NCBI GenBank assembly: GCA_963726105.1
Contig: CAVSBJ010000019.1
Location: forward strand, 124,001-188,000
Direction: 5' to 3'
Length of the DNA stretch: 64,000 bases
Source of the DNA: Roseiarcus sp963726105
GTDB taxonomy: Bacteria > Pseudomonadota > Alphaproteobacteria > Rhizobiales > Beijerinckiaceae
This document shows, piece by piece, positions 16,706-26,310 of the stretch. Position numbers and translations under genes: made by a program. Below the pieces are notes generated by a model, which saw nothing but the letters and a program-made list of their open reading frames with translations, was not told where the DNA came from and made no database searches. How positions within the stretch are numbered: the stretch's first letter is position 1; every line of letters starts with the position of its first letter.

Positions 16706-16933
16706 ATGGAGGCATGGGTGGACGACTTTGAGAATGGTCATGAGCGCAGCGCAGAAGGGGAGCGCTCCGACTATTTCCACGCCGGCAACCTAGATCGGAT
16801 CAGGGACGCGCCGCCGAACGCCTCGGCGACCGTTCATCGCCATGATGTCATGACCATGAGCGAACTGGCGCGACGCGGATTTCATCTCGTCGATATGAGC
16901 GGCGAGATCTGGACGATGCGCCGCGCGAGGTAG
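16706..16933 (+). CDS. Hypothetical protein
   Basis: A 75-residue frame from ATG 16706. It encodes a charged N-terminus (DDFENGHERSAEGERSD), a central part with DRIRDAPPNA, and SELARRGFHLVDMSGEIWTM at the end. Codon use is like neighbouring genes, but there is no clear ribosome-binding site and no family recognised. It ends 54 bases before the ftsK stop on the other strand. Could be real or chance. Confidence 0.35.
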   Translation: MEAWVDDFENGHERSAEGERSDYFHAGNLDRIRDAPPNASATVHRHDVMTMSELARRGFHLVDMSGEIWTMRRAR

Positions 16934-16986
16934 GTGCGAGCCCCTGATTCGGCCGCCTTCACCCTGACGGAGAAGGGAGCCATCGC

Positions 16987-19506
16987 TCAGTCCTCGCCCA
17001 GATCCTCGAACGCGGCCCGGTCGACGCCGTTGCCGATCAGGATCTCGCGCTTTCCTGAGTGATTGGGCGCGCTGACCACGCCCTCCTTCTCCATCCGCTC
17101 GACCAGTGAGGCGGCCTTGTTGTAGCCGACCGACAGGCGACGCTGGATGTAGCTCGTCGACACCTTGCGGTCGCGCAGCACGATGTTGACCGCGCGATCG
17201 TAAAAGTCGGCCGATTCCTCGGCGTCCATCGAGCCGGGGGAGGGCAGGGGAGCCTCGTCGTCGTCGCTCGCCTCGTTCTCCTCGGTGATGGCGTGCAAGT
17301 ATTCGGGCGCGCCCTGTTTCTTGATGTGGGCGACGACCTTCTCGACCTCGTTGTCCGACACGAAAGGCCCGTGCACGCGGGAGATGCGTCCGCCGCCCGC
17401 CATGTAGAGCATGTCGCCCTGGCCGAGCAGTTGCTCGGCGCCCTGCTCGCCGAGGATGGTGCGGCTGTCGATCTTGCTCGTGACCTGAAACGAGATGCGG
17501 GTCGGGAAGTTCGCCTTGATGGTGCCGGTGATGACGTCGACCGAGGGCCGCTGCGTCGCCATGATCAGGTGGATGCCCGCGGCGCGCGCCATTTGCGCAA
17601 GCCTCTGGATCGCGCCTTCGATGTCCTTGCCGGCGACCATCATGAGGTCGGCCATCTCGTCGACGACGACCACGATATAGGGCAGTTCGTCGAGCGGGAT
17701 CTCCTCGAACTCGTAGATCGCTTCGCCCGTCTCTTTGTCAAAGCCGGTCTGGACGGTGCGAGTGAGCGTCTCGCCTTTGGCGACAGCTTCGGCGACGCGA
17801 GCGTTGAAGCCGTCGATGTTGCGCACGCCGACCTTCGACATCTTCTTGTAGCGATCCTCCATCTCCCTGACCGCCCATTTGAGCGCGATGACCGCCTTCT
17901 TCGGATCGGTGACGACCGGGGTCAGGAGATGGGGGATGCCGTCATAAGCGGAGAGCTCCAGCATCTTCGGATCGACCATGATGAGCCGGCATCGCTCAGG
18001 CTTCATGCGGTAGAGAAGCGAAAGGATCATGGTGTTGATGGCGACCGACTTGCCCGAGCCGGTCGTGCCTGCGACCAAGAGGTGGGGCATGCGGGTGAGA
18101 TCAACGATCACCGGGTCGCCGCCGATGGTCTTGCCGAGCGCGATCGGCAGGCGGTGGCTCGACTGGCTGAACTCCTCGCTGGCGAGAAGCTCGCGCAGGT
18201 AGACGGTGTCGCGGCGCTGGTTCGGCAATTCGATGCCGATGGCGTTGCGGCCCTGAACTACCGCGACGCGGGCCGAGACCGCGGACATCGAGCGGGCGAT
18301 GTCGTCGGCGAGCCCGATGACGCGCGAGGATTTGATGCCCGGCGCCGGTTCGAGTTCGTAGAGGGCGACGACCGGGCCGGGGCGCACGTTGACGATCTCG
18401 CCTTTCACGCCGAAATCGTCGAGGACGCCTTCAAGCAAGCGCGCGTTCTGCTCCAGCGCGTCCTGCGAGATTTTGGCGCCGACCGATTTCTTCGGCTCGG
18501 TCAACATCGTGATCGAGGGCATGATCCATTCGCCACGCGGCCCGGCGGACGTGTCGAACGGCGCCCGGACTGCGGCCGGGCGAGCGGGAACCGGAGAGAC
18601 GACGGGCGGCGGAAAGGAAGGGAACGGCGCCATATCCTGAGCCCGAGGCGCAAGTGCTGCGGCGATCGTCGAAACGTCATCGGCGTCGCCGACAGCCGAC
18701 CAGGGCGCCGATGGCGCGGGAGCCGGCGCGCGGTTGAGGACGCCCGGGGGCTGGCTCTTTGTTCTCGAGCCCCGGGAGGCCATCCGGCGCAGCGTCGCCT
18801 TTGCCGTCAGCAACGCATGAATCACGGCGCCGATCGACACCATGCCGAGGCTCGGCTCGTCCTCGTCGTCTTCGTCATCGAAGCGCGCCAGGGCCCGCGC
18901 GCGGGCGTTTCCGGCGGTGGTGTCGGAGGCGTCGTCCGGCGAACTCGAGCCTCCAGCGCTGGAGGCGGCGGCGAGCCCGAGGATAGCGATCGCAGCAAGG
19001 CCGGCGCCGACCGCGATCGTGGCCCAGGGCGAGGCCGGAAGGAGCCGGTGCGGGAGCGACAGGACAGCGTCGCCAACGACCCCGCCGAGACCGGTCGGAA
19101 GCGGCCAGCTCCCGGGCGCCGGCAGGAGCGAAGCCAATCCCGCCGCCGCGATGACTCCGGTCAAATAGAGGGCGACCTTCAAGCGCGGCCGCTCGAGCCG
19201 TCGCTGGGTGACGAGGCTCCAGCCCCAGAAGGCGGGCGGGGCCAGCAGGGCCGCCGAGGCGAGGCCGATGAACTGCATCACGAGATCGGCCGCGATCGCG
19301 CCCGGAGCGCCAAGTAGATTGTGGACGCGTTCGTTGGTCGCGTGATTGAGACTGGGATCGCTGACCGACCAGGTCAGCAGCGCGAGGGTCAAACTGACCA
19401 CGCCCGCGAGCGCGACAAGGCCAGTGATTTCGGCCGCACGCCGCTTCGGGAACTCCCGCACCGAAGCGGGCACATGGTCGATGAATGAGAACGTCGTCGT
19501 GCGCAT
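16987..19506 (-). CDS. ftsK: DNA translocase FtsK
   Basis: The 839-residue protein has the complete FtsK layout. Four membrane helices lie at about 25-180 (for example ITGLVALAGVVSLTLALLTW). A Pro/Ala-rich linker, short for the family, covers about 180-330, and the motor domain has Walker A GTTGSGKS (480-487), Walker B VVVVDEMADLMM and the LAQMARAAGIHLIMATQRPS arm. The C-terminal gamma winged helix (STSYIQRRLSVGYNKAASLVERM) reads KOPS sites. It anchors at the division septum and pumps chromosome ends so that dimers are resolved at dif. The gene is in a single-gene unit here. Confidence 0.97.
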   Translation of the reverse strand: MRTTTFSFIDHVPASVREFPKRRAAEITGLVALAGVVSLTLALLTWSVSDPSLNHATNERVHNLLGAPGAIAADLVMQFIGLASAALLAPPAFWGWSLVTQRRLERPRLKVALYLTGVIAAAGLASLLPAPGSWPLPTGLGGVVGDAVLSLPHRLLPASPWATIAVGAGLAAIAILGLAAASSAGGSSSPDDASDTTAGNARARALARFDDEDDEDEPSLGMVSIGAVIHALLTAKATLRRMASRGSRTKSQPPGVLNRAPAPAPSAPWSAVGDADDVSTIAAALAPRAQDMAPFPSFPPPVVSPVPARPAAVRAPFDTSAGPRGEWIMPSITMLTEPKKSVGAKISQDALEQNARLLEGVLDDFGVKGEIVNVRPGPVVALYELEPAPGIKSSRVIGLADDIARSMSAVSARVAVVQGRNAIGIELPNQRRDTVYLRELLASEEFSQSSHRLPIALGKTIGGDPVIVDLTRMPHLLVAGTTGSGKSVAINTMILSLLYRMKPERCRLIMVDPKMLELSAYDGIPHLLTPVVTDPKKAVIALKWAVREMEDRYKKMSKVGVRNIDGFNARVAEAVAKGETLTRTVQTGFDKETGEAIYEFEEIPLDELPYIVVVVDEMADLMMVAGKDIEGAIQRLAQMARAAGIHLIMATQRPSVDVITGTIKANFPTRISFQVTSKIDSRTILGEQGAEQLLGQGDMLYMAGGGRISRVHGPFVSDNEVEKVVAHIKKQGAPEYLHAITEENEASDDDEAPLPSPGSMDAEESADFYDRAVNIVLRDRKVSTSYIQRRLSVGYNKAASLVERMEKEGVVSAPNHSGKREILIGNGVDRAAFEDLGED

Positions 19507-19636
19507 CGCTCACTTGCCGGGTCGAAGTGGCGGGATCGCGCGCCGCCCCCTGCTTGACCCTAGGGGCGCCGAGTTAATGCTGTCCTAACCTTAACGGGCA
19601 GTCGCCGCAGGCGGCGGCACAAACGCGAGGATGAGG

Positions 19637-19665
19637 AAAAAAAAAGGACGCCCCGAGGGGCGTCC
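19637..19665 (-). terminator. Rho-independent terminator of amtB
   Basis: A perfect 9-bp stem (GGACGCCCC 19646-19654 / GGGGCGTCC 19657-19665) with a 2-base loop is followed on the minus strand by nine T residues (AAAAAAAAA at 19637-19645 on the plus strand). It lies about 60 bases past the amtB stop, in the right orientation. Confidence 0.88.
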
Positions 19666-19723
19666 AAGGTCTTCCGGGAGGAAACTCGACCCGGCGGCAA
19701 TCCAGTGCCGCCAGGCGCTAACC

Positions 19724-21220
19724 TTAGTGAACGACTTCGCCGTGAAGGGCGAGATCGAGTCCGTCGCGCTCCACCTCGTCGGAGACGCGCAGCCCGACAG
19801 CGACATCGACAATCTTCAAGATGATAAAGGTGACGATCGCGTCGTAGACGATGACCGTAGCCACGCCCTTGAACTGATTGATGAACTGCCCGACATCACC
19901 CTCCAGCAGGCCGGAGTGGCCGCTGAACTCGTTGACCGCGAACACGCCGGTCAGCAGCGCGCCGATGATTCCGCCGACTGCGTGCACGCCGAAGGCGTCA
20001 AGCGCGTCGTCGTAGCCGAACGTGTGCTTGAGGCCGGTCGCGCCCCAGTAGCAGCCAATCCCGCAAGCGATGCCGATCACCAGCGCGCCGATCGGGCCGA
20101 CGAAGCCCGAAGCCGGAGTGATGGCGACGAGACCGGCGACCGCGCCCGAGCAGATGCCGATGACGGTCGGCTTGCCGCGGTGGCCCCATTCGACGAACAT
20201 CCAGGTCAGAGCTGCAACTGCGGTCGCGATCTGGGTGACCGTCATCGCCATGCCGGCCTGCAAGCCCGCAGTCACCGCCGAACCGGCGTTGAAGCCGAAC
20301 CAGCCGACCCACAGCAGGCTTGCGCCGATAAAGGTCAAGACCATGTTGTGCCCCGGGCCAGGCTCCTTGCGCTTGCCGAGCAGGAGGCAGGACACGAGTC
20401 CGGCGACGCCCGCGTTGATATGGACGACGGTCCCGCCGGCGAAGTCGAGGACCTGGAACCAGCCTTGGAAGTTGCCCTTGGCATCGACGTTGGCCGCGCT
20501 CATGAACCCGTCCGGTCCCCAGACCCAGTGGGCGACCGGCGCGTAGACGAAGATCGCCCACAGACCGATGAACCACAGCATTGCCGAGAATTTCATACGC
20601 TCGGCGAACGAGCCCGCGATGAGCGCCGGCGTGATGATCGCAAACGTCATCTGGAACATCATGTAAACGGTCTCAGGGATCGTCGGCGCCAGCGGGTTGG
20701 GAGTGTTCGCGCCGCTCGCCAGGTCGTAGTGGATTCCCTGGAGAAAGACCCGAGAGAAGCCGCCTATGAATGAGCTGCCGCCGGTGAACGCGAGGCTGTA
20801 GGTGAGGACGAAGTAGATCACCGTGACCAGCGCCGTGATGGCGAAGCTCGTCATCACTGTGTCGCCGACATTCTTCTTGCCGACCATGCCGCCATAGAAG
20901 AGCCCGAGGCCCGGGATGGTCATCATCAAAACGAGCGCGACCGAGGTCAAAAGCCACGCCGTGTCGCCGGAATTGGCCGTGCACTTTTCGACGACCGTGG
21001 CGGAGCAGCTTGGTGGCGCGGCGGGAGCTGCCGGAGCCGCGGCGGCGGCGGCCGGAGCGGTGGCCGACGGGGCAGCAGTGGGCGCAGCAGCCGCGGCGGC
21101 GGGCGCCGCTGGCGCCGCCGCAGGATTATCCTGCGCCACAGCGACGGGCGCGGCGAGGCCAATAAACATGGCCGTCGCCAGCGCCGCCGCGAGGCCAGTG
21201 AGTAAACGTGTCAGTTTCAT
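19724..21220 (-). CDS. amtB: Ammonium transporter AmtB
   Basis: The 498-residue protein has a signal peptide (LLTGLAAALATAMFIGLAAP) and 11 predicted membrane segments with the Amt signatures. These include AWLLTSVALVLMMTIPGLGLFYGGM, the AFAIITPAL region, FAGGTVVHINAGVAGLVSC and the FGYDDALDAFGVHAVGGIIG block with the conserved twin-His pore residues. It imports ammonium/ammonia. Unusually, about 45 residues of Ala/Pro repeats (residues about 33-75) sit between the signal peptide and the first segment. The gene lies 44 bases after glnK, whose product gates AmtB when nitrogen is plentiful, and ends in a strong terminator. Confidence 0.96.
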   Translation of the reverse strand: MKLTRLLTGLAAALATAMFIGLAAPVAVAQDNPAAAPAAPAAAAAAPTAAPSATAPAAAAAAPAAPAAPPSCSATVVEKCTANSGDTAWLLTSVALVLMMTIPGLGLFYGGMVGKKNVGDTVMTSFAITALVTVIYFVLTYSLAFTGGSSFIGGFSRVFLQGIHYDLASGANTPNPLAPTIPETVYMMFQMTFAIITPALIAGSFAERMKFSAMLWFIGLWAIFVYAPVAHWVWGPDGFMSAANVDAKGNFQGWFQVLDFAGGTVVHINAGVAGLVSCLLLGKRKEPGPGHNMVLTFIGASLLWVGWFGFNAGSAVTAGLQAGMAMTVTQIATAVAALTWMFVEWGHRGKPTVIGICSGAVAGLVAITPASGFVGPIGALVIGIACGIGCYWGATGLKHTFGYDDALDAFGVHAVGGIIGALLTGVFAVNEFSGHSGLLEGDVGQFINQFKGVATVIVYDAIVTFIILKIVDVAVGLRVSDEVERDGLDLALHGEVVH

Positions 21221-21264
21221 GGTTCAGGACTCCGAATCTGGAAGGGTGAAGCGGCGCATGGCGC

Positions 21265-21603
21265 CTAGAGCGCGTCCTTGTCCGTCTCGCCCGTGCGGAT
21301 CCTGACCGCCGAGTCGAGGCTGTAGACGAAGATCTTGCCGTCGCCGATCTGGCCTGTGCGCGCCGCAGCGACGATCGCCTCGACCACCTTGTCGGCGACG
21401 TCCGCGTTGACCGCGACCTCGATTTTCAGCTTGGGAAGGAAACTTACGGCGTATTCGGCCCCGCGATAGATTTCGGTATGCCCCTTCTGGCGCCCATAGC
21501 CCTTAACCTCCGTAACTGTCAGACCGTGCACTCCGATGGCGGTGAGCGCATCGCGCACCTCCTCCAGCTTGAACGGCTTTATGATCGCCATTACGATTTT
21601 CAT
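21265..21603 (-). CDS. glnK: Nitrogen regulatory protein P-II, GlnK
   Basis: A 112-residue P-II protein of normal length. It begins MKIVMAIIKPFKLEEVRDAL, has the T-loop with Tyr51 in IYRGAEYAVSF (the uridylylation site) and the IVAAARTGQIGDGKIFVYSL block that binds ATP and 2-oxoglutarate. GlnK senses nitrogen and carbon status and blocks AmtB. It is the first gene of a glnK-amtB operon, with a sigma-54 promoter about 100 bases upstream of its start. Confidence 0.97.
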   Translation of the reverse strand: MKIVMAIIKPFKLEEVRDALTAIGVHGLTVTEVKGYGRQKGHTEIYRGAEYAVSFLPKLKIEVAVNADVADKVVEAIVAAARTGQIGDGKIFVYSLDSAVRIRTGETDKDAL

Positions 21604-21701
21604 AAGCTCGCCCCATGGTGACGCGCCGCGGCGGTACTGGAACCGTACCGCTTTCGTGCGGTGAAATCGGAACGCAAGCGCGTCCCGCCCACCACGGCCT
21701 T

Positions 21702-21716
21702 ACAAGGCGCGTGCCA
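21702..21716 (-). promoter_or_regulatory. Sigma-54 (-24/-12) promoter of glnK-amtB
   Basis: On the minus strand TGGCAC-GCGCC-TTGT matches the sigma-54 consensus TGGCAC-N5-TTGC with one difference. It stands about 100 bases before the glnK start, in the direction of transcription, and glnK-amtB is a classic NtrC/sigma-54 target. No clear NtrC dyad was found upstream. Confidence 0.82.
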
Positions 21717-22294
21717 TGTCCTGCACAACGGTCTAACAACCTGAAAAGTAATCGCTATTTCAGGGCTAAAGAGAGCACTGGAATTCGGGATGCGATTTGC
21801 CGGGTGGTCTGACCAAGAAACAGGCGCCTATGATTTAATCAGGGTCTCGCATTGAAATCGTCAGGCTGTCCCAGGTGAGCGAAGCCCTCGGCGAAAGCGT
21901 CCGCGCTCCCAGCCCGCCAACAAGAGCTCGGCCAGGAAACAAAAGTACCTGAAACGGATCCCGTGTAGTGGATGGGGACCGGCCGCTTGAGCGAGTCCGA
22001 GCGTTTGCAGGTTGCTCGTTTATCGGATGCCTCGACGTTCCCGACTTGCCGCTGCCAAGCGACGTGTCTGCACCGATCGCCGGCGCTGGAACCGCGCTCT
22101 CCTTCAAGTGCGCGGTTGATTCGCGATCGCTGTCGTGGGGAACGCCGGCGAACGTCTTGCCTTCGCACGGGCATCAATACCGGCGACGAACTTGTTGTAT
22201 CCTCAAATCTCACCTGCTCAATTCACGACGGCGGTGATCTGCATCCGCACACGCCCCGCGACGCCCCGCCAGATTCAAGGAGGGCGCACTCAAT
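21717..22294. other. Intergenic region without a supported gene
   Basis: About 580 bases between the glnK promoter and the 3' end of the large cyclase gene. Overlapping frames of 60-124 codons exist on both strands (for example 21839-22213 minus), but none has a credible start or recognisable protein sequence. The stretch may be a decayed gene or a dispersed element. Confidence 0.45.
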
Positions 22295-25200
22295 TCAGAA
22301 GCTCGAAGTCGCGTTGAGTGGCTGATCGTGCGCCAATTCCTCGAGCAAGAGCCCCGCCTCCCGCAAGTCAAGCGTGTCGAAACCCTCGGTGAACCAGCCA
22401 TAGACGGGAGCAAGAATGTCGCGCGCAGGCCCTTGCTTGCCTTGAAGGCACAGCAAACGCGCCATGCTCGTTGCTGCTCGGAGCTCCCAGGATTTGGCTT
22501 TCTGCTCCCGGGCCATCTCAAGCGACGCGCCGAAATGGTCTTCCGCCCTCACGGCGTCCGCCTCCGTTCCCAGCAATGCGATTTCTCCAGCGACGCGATT
22601 GATCTCAGCTTCGTACCAGTTTTCCTTTGTTACCTGCACTGCGGTCATCGCTTCGTGAATATTGCTCCAGGCAGTTCTGAATTGACCCAGCTCAGCATTT
22701 GCCTGCGCCAGATGCGTCAAAAACAGCGGCGCCCACATGGTGTTTCCTGTCGATCGCATCGCGATGACGCCGGAGGTGATGTTTTGAACCGCTTCTGCGG
22801 CCCGTCCGGTCAGCGTCGATACACAACCGCTCAACGCCAATCCCCATCCGCCCCAGAACGTAGAACCGATCTGATCTTTCAATATGTTGAATTCCTCTAT
22901 CAGCGCATTTGCGGCTGCGAAATCGCCACAATAGACATGCTGGAAAACACTGAAATTCAGCGCATAGGTCAATGTCGCCGAGTGATTGCTGTCACGGCTG
23001 ATCTTGAGCGCTTCCCTGGTGTCCCTGAGCGCCGCATCTGGATGGCCGAGCAGTAACAAGGCCAACGACCTCCAGCAGAGGATTGCCGCGCCAGCGTGTT
23101 GGCCAAAGAATCGTGTCCCAAAATGGCGATGTTCGCCGGGGTCGTAGAGCGCAATCGCGCGATCGAGATGGGCTCGTCCTTCCGCGATCTCTCCGGTGTG
23201 GATGAGCGCCAACCCCATTTGCTGATGCGCGATCATGCGTGGTCCGGTCGCGGCTTGTTGTTCCGCGAGGGCCGAAAATTGAGTCGCGAGTTCGCGCGTC
23301 ACGTCGCCATTGAAAGCGAAAAGGTTCGCGACCCATGAACCGTAAAGAACGGAGAACAACAACAGCGGATCTTCAGTCGGCTCTCCACGAGCTTTCGCGC
23401 GTTCGATGAGAAGCCGCGCATGGCCCACAGCGGCTCTGGTTTCGGAGGCCGCGTAGCCGCGAAGATGCAGGAGCGGAGTGATAAGGTCGACCTGAAGCTT
23501 GATCTCGTCGCGGCGCAGCTCGGGCGTACTCGGCAAGGTCGCAATCAGGTCGAGCGCCCGTTTGAACTGTTGTGTGGCTTCGACCAAAGCCGATCTCTCC
23601 GCTGATCGCTGACCGGCCTTCCTCCAAAACGCCGCAGCCTTTTCGACATCGCCGGCCTCCGCGCAATGGCGGGCCATCAGCACGGGCTTCCCCTCGGCGA
23701 TCTCGCTGAACTTGCTCTCGAGGGTTTCGGCGATTCGAGCATGAAGGTGGCGTCTCGGCTCGCGTAACAGCAGACTGTAGGCAGCGTCCTGCACGAGGGC
23801 GTGTTTGAAGAAATAGGTTGCATCGGGCGGCACGCCTTGGCGGAATAACAATCCCGCTCGTATGAGCCTGTCGAGCTGCATTTCCAGCTTCGCCTCCGGC
23901 CGACAGGCCACGGCAAGCAGGAGTTCATGCGAGAATTCGCGTCCGATGGCAGCTCCGATCTGGGCGAGTTCTTTGGCGCCGCCGAGTCGGTCGAGCCGCG
24001 CCATTAGCGATGCGTGCAGGCTCGCGGGCACAGCCAAAGCCGGAGGGGAAACCGAGGCGGCGATCCGTCGCGCCGCGGCCTCGGAAGCCGTCTCGAGGAC
24101 AGCTTTCGTCATCTCTTCTACGAACAGCGGAATCCCGTCAGTTCGTTCGATGATATCCTGGCGGACAGCCGCGGGCAGGGGGTTGTTGCCGATGATGTGA
24201 TTGATCATGACGTCGACGTCGCCAGGCCCAAGCCGGTTGAGGGCAAGGGCAGTCACGTGCGGCTGATCGCTCCAGGGCGACTCGAATTCCGGCCGGAAGG
24301 AAATGACCATAAGCACGCGATGGCTCGCAATATGGCTGGCCAGGCGACCCATCAACTCCAGGCTCGTTGGGTCGGCCCAGTGTGCATCCTCAAAGATCAC
24401 CAACAACGGGCCCGCGCCGGATAGGATTTCCACTTGCCTGACAAGCGCGTCCATCGTCGTTTGCCGACGCTGCCGCGGAGGAAGCTCGAGCACGGGATAG
24501 CGTCCGTCGTTCGGCAGCGAGAGCATCCGGACAAACAGCGCGGCGTCCTCGGCCGAAGCCCATGACTGTCGAAGGAGCGCGTCGAGTTTGTCGAGTTTCG
24601 TTTGCGGCGCATCCTCCCGCGCAAAGCCGGCGGAGCGCTCCACATGCTCGATGATAGGGTGAAGCGCGCTGTTGGTGTGCTGCGGGGAGCAGAAACAACG
24701 GATGCGAAGAAAGCGCTCGTCCTTAAGACGGTCGGTGAATGCGACCGTCAGATGTGATTTTCCTATACCGGCCTCGCCGGACAGCAATACGGCTTGGCCT
24801 TCCCCCTCTTTGGCCTTCAACCATCGGCGCCGCAGGAATTCATATTCCTCTTCGCGGCCGACCAGCGTCGTCATCCCACTCTGACGCAGCGCTTCGAAGC
24901 GGGATGACGAGGAACTGGGACGAAGCACCGCCCAGACCTGCACCGTAGCCGAAATTCCTTTGAGGTCCTGAGTTCCTAGGTCTTCGAGCTCGAAGAGATG
25001 CCCAAGAAGCCTCCGCGTGCCTTCGCTGATAACGACCGTGTTGGGTTTGGCGAGGCTTTGGAGTCGGGCCGCAAGGTTCGGGGTTTCGCCGACAATGCTC
25101 GGGGTCAGATTGCCAACCACGACCACTCCGGTCGCGATGCCGACCCTGAGTTGCTGGGGAACCCGTGTCTTCAGTCTGGCGACCGCCGCGATGAGTTCAA

Positions 25201-25663
25201 GCCCGGCCCTGACCGCCTGCTCGGCGTCGTCTTCGTGAGCGCGCGGATAGCCAAAATACACCAGGATGCCATCCCCCATGTATTGGGCGACGTTCCCGCC
25301 GAACCTGCTCACGGTTTCTTCGGCGCAGCTCGAATAAGCGGCAAAGACGTCTCGCAGATCCTCCGGATCCATGCCGGCTGAGAGCGCCGTCGATCCGACC
25401 AGATCGGCGAACATCACCGTGACCTGGCGCCGTTCGGCCCCTTCGAGTGGCCGGGACCCGGAAGTAGCGGGGGTTTCAGGCTTGGGGGCAAGCTCCGCAA
25501 TCAAACGCAGAATCCGCCGACGATCCCCCAGTAATACGCCGAGCTCCTTAAGATCGTCGTCCGTAAGATCCGGGAGGATGGAAAGATCGATCCAATTCTT
25601 GGCAAAGCGATCCGCATACTCGGATAAGCCGTGCGAACTCAGCCACTCTCTAATCCCCGGCAT
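22295..25663 (-). CDS. SAM - class III adenylate/guanylate cyclase - AAA ATPase - TPR regulatory protein
   Basis: The 1122-residue protein begins with a SAM domain (about 1-60, IREWLSSHGLSEYADRFAKN). A class III cyclase domain follows (about 78-248), with metal-binding FADLVGST (Asp86) and GDGILVYFGYP (Asp131), and TPNLAARLQ. An AAA_16-type NTPase comes next with Walker A GEAGIGKS (296-303) and the VIFEDAHWADPTSLELM Walker B. The last 450 residues are TPR-like helices. Such fusions are common in Rhizobiales, where they are thought to link an unknown ligand to cAMP production. No signal peptide. Its substrate (ATP or GTP) and partners are unknown; it has no operon neighbour. Confidence 0.9.
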   Translation of the reverse strand: MPGIREWLSSHGLSEYADRFAKNWIDLSILPDLTDDDLKELGVLLGDRRRILRLIAELAPKPETPATSGSRPLEGAERRQVTVMFADLVGSTALSAGMDPEDLRDVFAAYSSCAEETVSRFGGNVAQYMGDGILVYFGYPRAHEDDAEQAVRAGLELIAAVARLKTRVPQQLRVGIATGVVVVGNLTPSIVGETPNLAARLQSLAKPNTVVISEGTRRLLGHLFELEDLGTQDLKGISATVQVWAVLRPSSSSSRFEALRQSGMTTLVGREEEYEFLRRRWLKAKEGEGQAVLLSGEAGIGKSHLTVAFTDRLKDERFLRIRCFCSPQHTNSALHPIIEHVERSAGFAREDAPQTKLDKLDALLRQSWASAEDAALFVRMLSLPNDGRYPVLELPPRQRRQTTMDALVRQVEILSGAGPLLVIFEDAHWADPTSLELMGRLASHIASHRVLMVISFRPEFESPWSDQPHVTALALNRLGPGDVDVMINHIIGNNPLPAAVRQDIIERTDGIPLFVEEMTKAVLETASEAAARRIAASVSPPALAVPASLHASLMARLDRLGGAKELAQIGAAIGREFSHELLLAVACRPEAKLEMQLDRLIRAGLLFRQGVPPDATYFFKHALVQDAAYSLLLREPRRHLHARIAETLESKFSEIAEGKPVLMARHCAEAGDVEKAAAFWRKAGQRSAERSALVEATQQFKRALDLIATLPSTPELRRDEIKLQVDLITPLLHLRGYAASETRAAVGHARLLIERAKARGEPTEDPLLLFSVLYGSWVANLFAFNGDVTRELATQFSALAEQQAATGPRMIAHQQMGLALIHTGEIAEGRAHLDRAIALYDPGEHRHFGTRFFGQHAGAAILCWRSLALLLLGHPDAALRDTREALKISRDSNHSATLTYALNFSVFQHVYCGDFAAANALIEEFNILKDQIGSTFWGGWGLALSGCVSTLTGRAAEAVQNITSGVIAMRSTGNTMWAPLFLTHLAQANAELGQFRTAWSNIHEAMTAVQVTKENWYEAEINRVAGEIALLGTEADAVRAEDHFGASLEMAREQKAKSWELRAATSMARLLCLQGKQGPARDILAPVYGWFTEGFDTLDLREAGLLLEELAHDQPLNATSSF

Positions 25664-26049
25664 CCGGCTCTCCGCAGCTTAGGAGCTCTCCCTTATTTAG
25701 GCCCTCCCGGGGCAGCCTGCTCGAGGCAGCGCTCCGACGCCTCGTCGAAATCTCTTGGAACCGATGTTCAGACCGGCTTCTCCGATAGGAAGCACACTAT
25801 TATCACAGCGTTCAATGCGCACAATTGCCCACTGGGCGCCGCACAAGGCAGTCCATGCAAGCGCGAAGCCAGTTGAGATCGAAACTTGCGGGAACTCCGG
25901 CTCAGGCGTCGAACACCCGCGCGGCGGCGCCCGGGATAAAACGCAGCGCCGTCATCGTTAGCGCACATGTTAGCGCTTGCATCGGTCGCATGCCCTCGCG
26001 CACGGACGCGCGCTAACATACGTGACATTCGACACTGAAAGATGGTAAC
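25664..26049. other. Intergenic region bordering the tRNA-Asn island
   Basis: About 390 bases upstream of the cyclase gene start and up to the left direct repeat of the island. Two related motifs containing GTTAGCGC occur near 25957-25976 (CGTTAGCGCACATGTTAGCG) and the inverted GCGCTAAC near 26009-26016. They may be operator-like or repeat remnants. No gene recognised. Confidence 0.4.
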
Positions 26050-26113
26050 GTAACTCTTTGAAAAATTGGCTCCCCGAGCAGGACTCGAACCTGCGACCAT
26101 TCGATTAACAGTC
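26050..26113 (-). repeat. Left attachment repeat: partial tRNA-Asn (GUU) copy
   Basis: The stretch 26067-26113 is the last 47 bases of a tRNA-Asn on the minus strand, beginning in the anticodon arm (GACTGTTAATC). The T-loop has the normal seven bases and CCA is encoded. The 5' part of the tRNA is missing, as expected for the copy left by site-specific integration. It pairs with 34589-34654. Confidence 0.85.
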
Positions 26114-26310
26114 TCGTTGTTAGGTGTCTCACCCCATCTCTGATGTTCTCGCTGGCTACACTTAATCAACTGAAACTATTGACATATTCCGACCTGCACT
26201 TAATCTCGCGGTATCGGGGAATAACGCCTGCTGTCGACCAATTTTGTTGTCCCACTGTTGTCCCTGGGTGGACGCCATTGGCATCGCAACAATTTATCGG
26301 AGTGTCTACG

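Noticed and set aside
21835..22213. 124-codon minus-strand frame after the cyclase gene.
   Set aside because: Arg/Ser-rich, starts without a ribosome-binding site, no recognised family.
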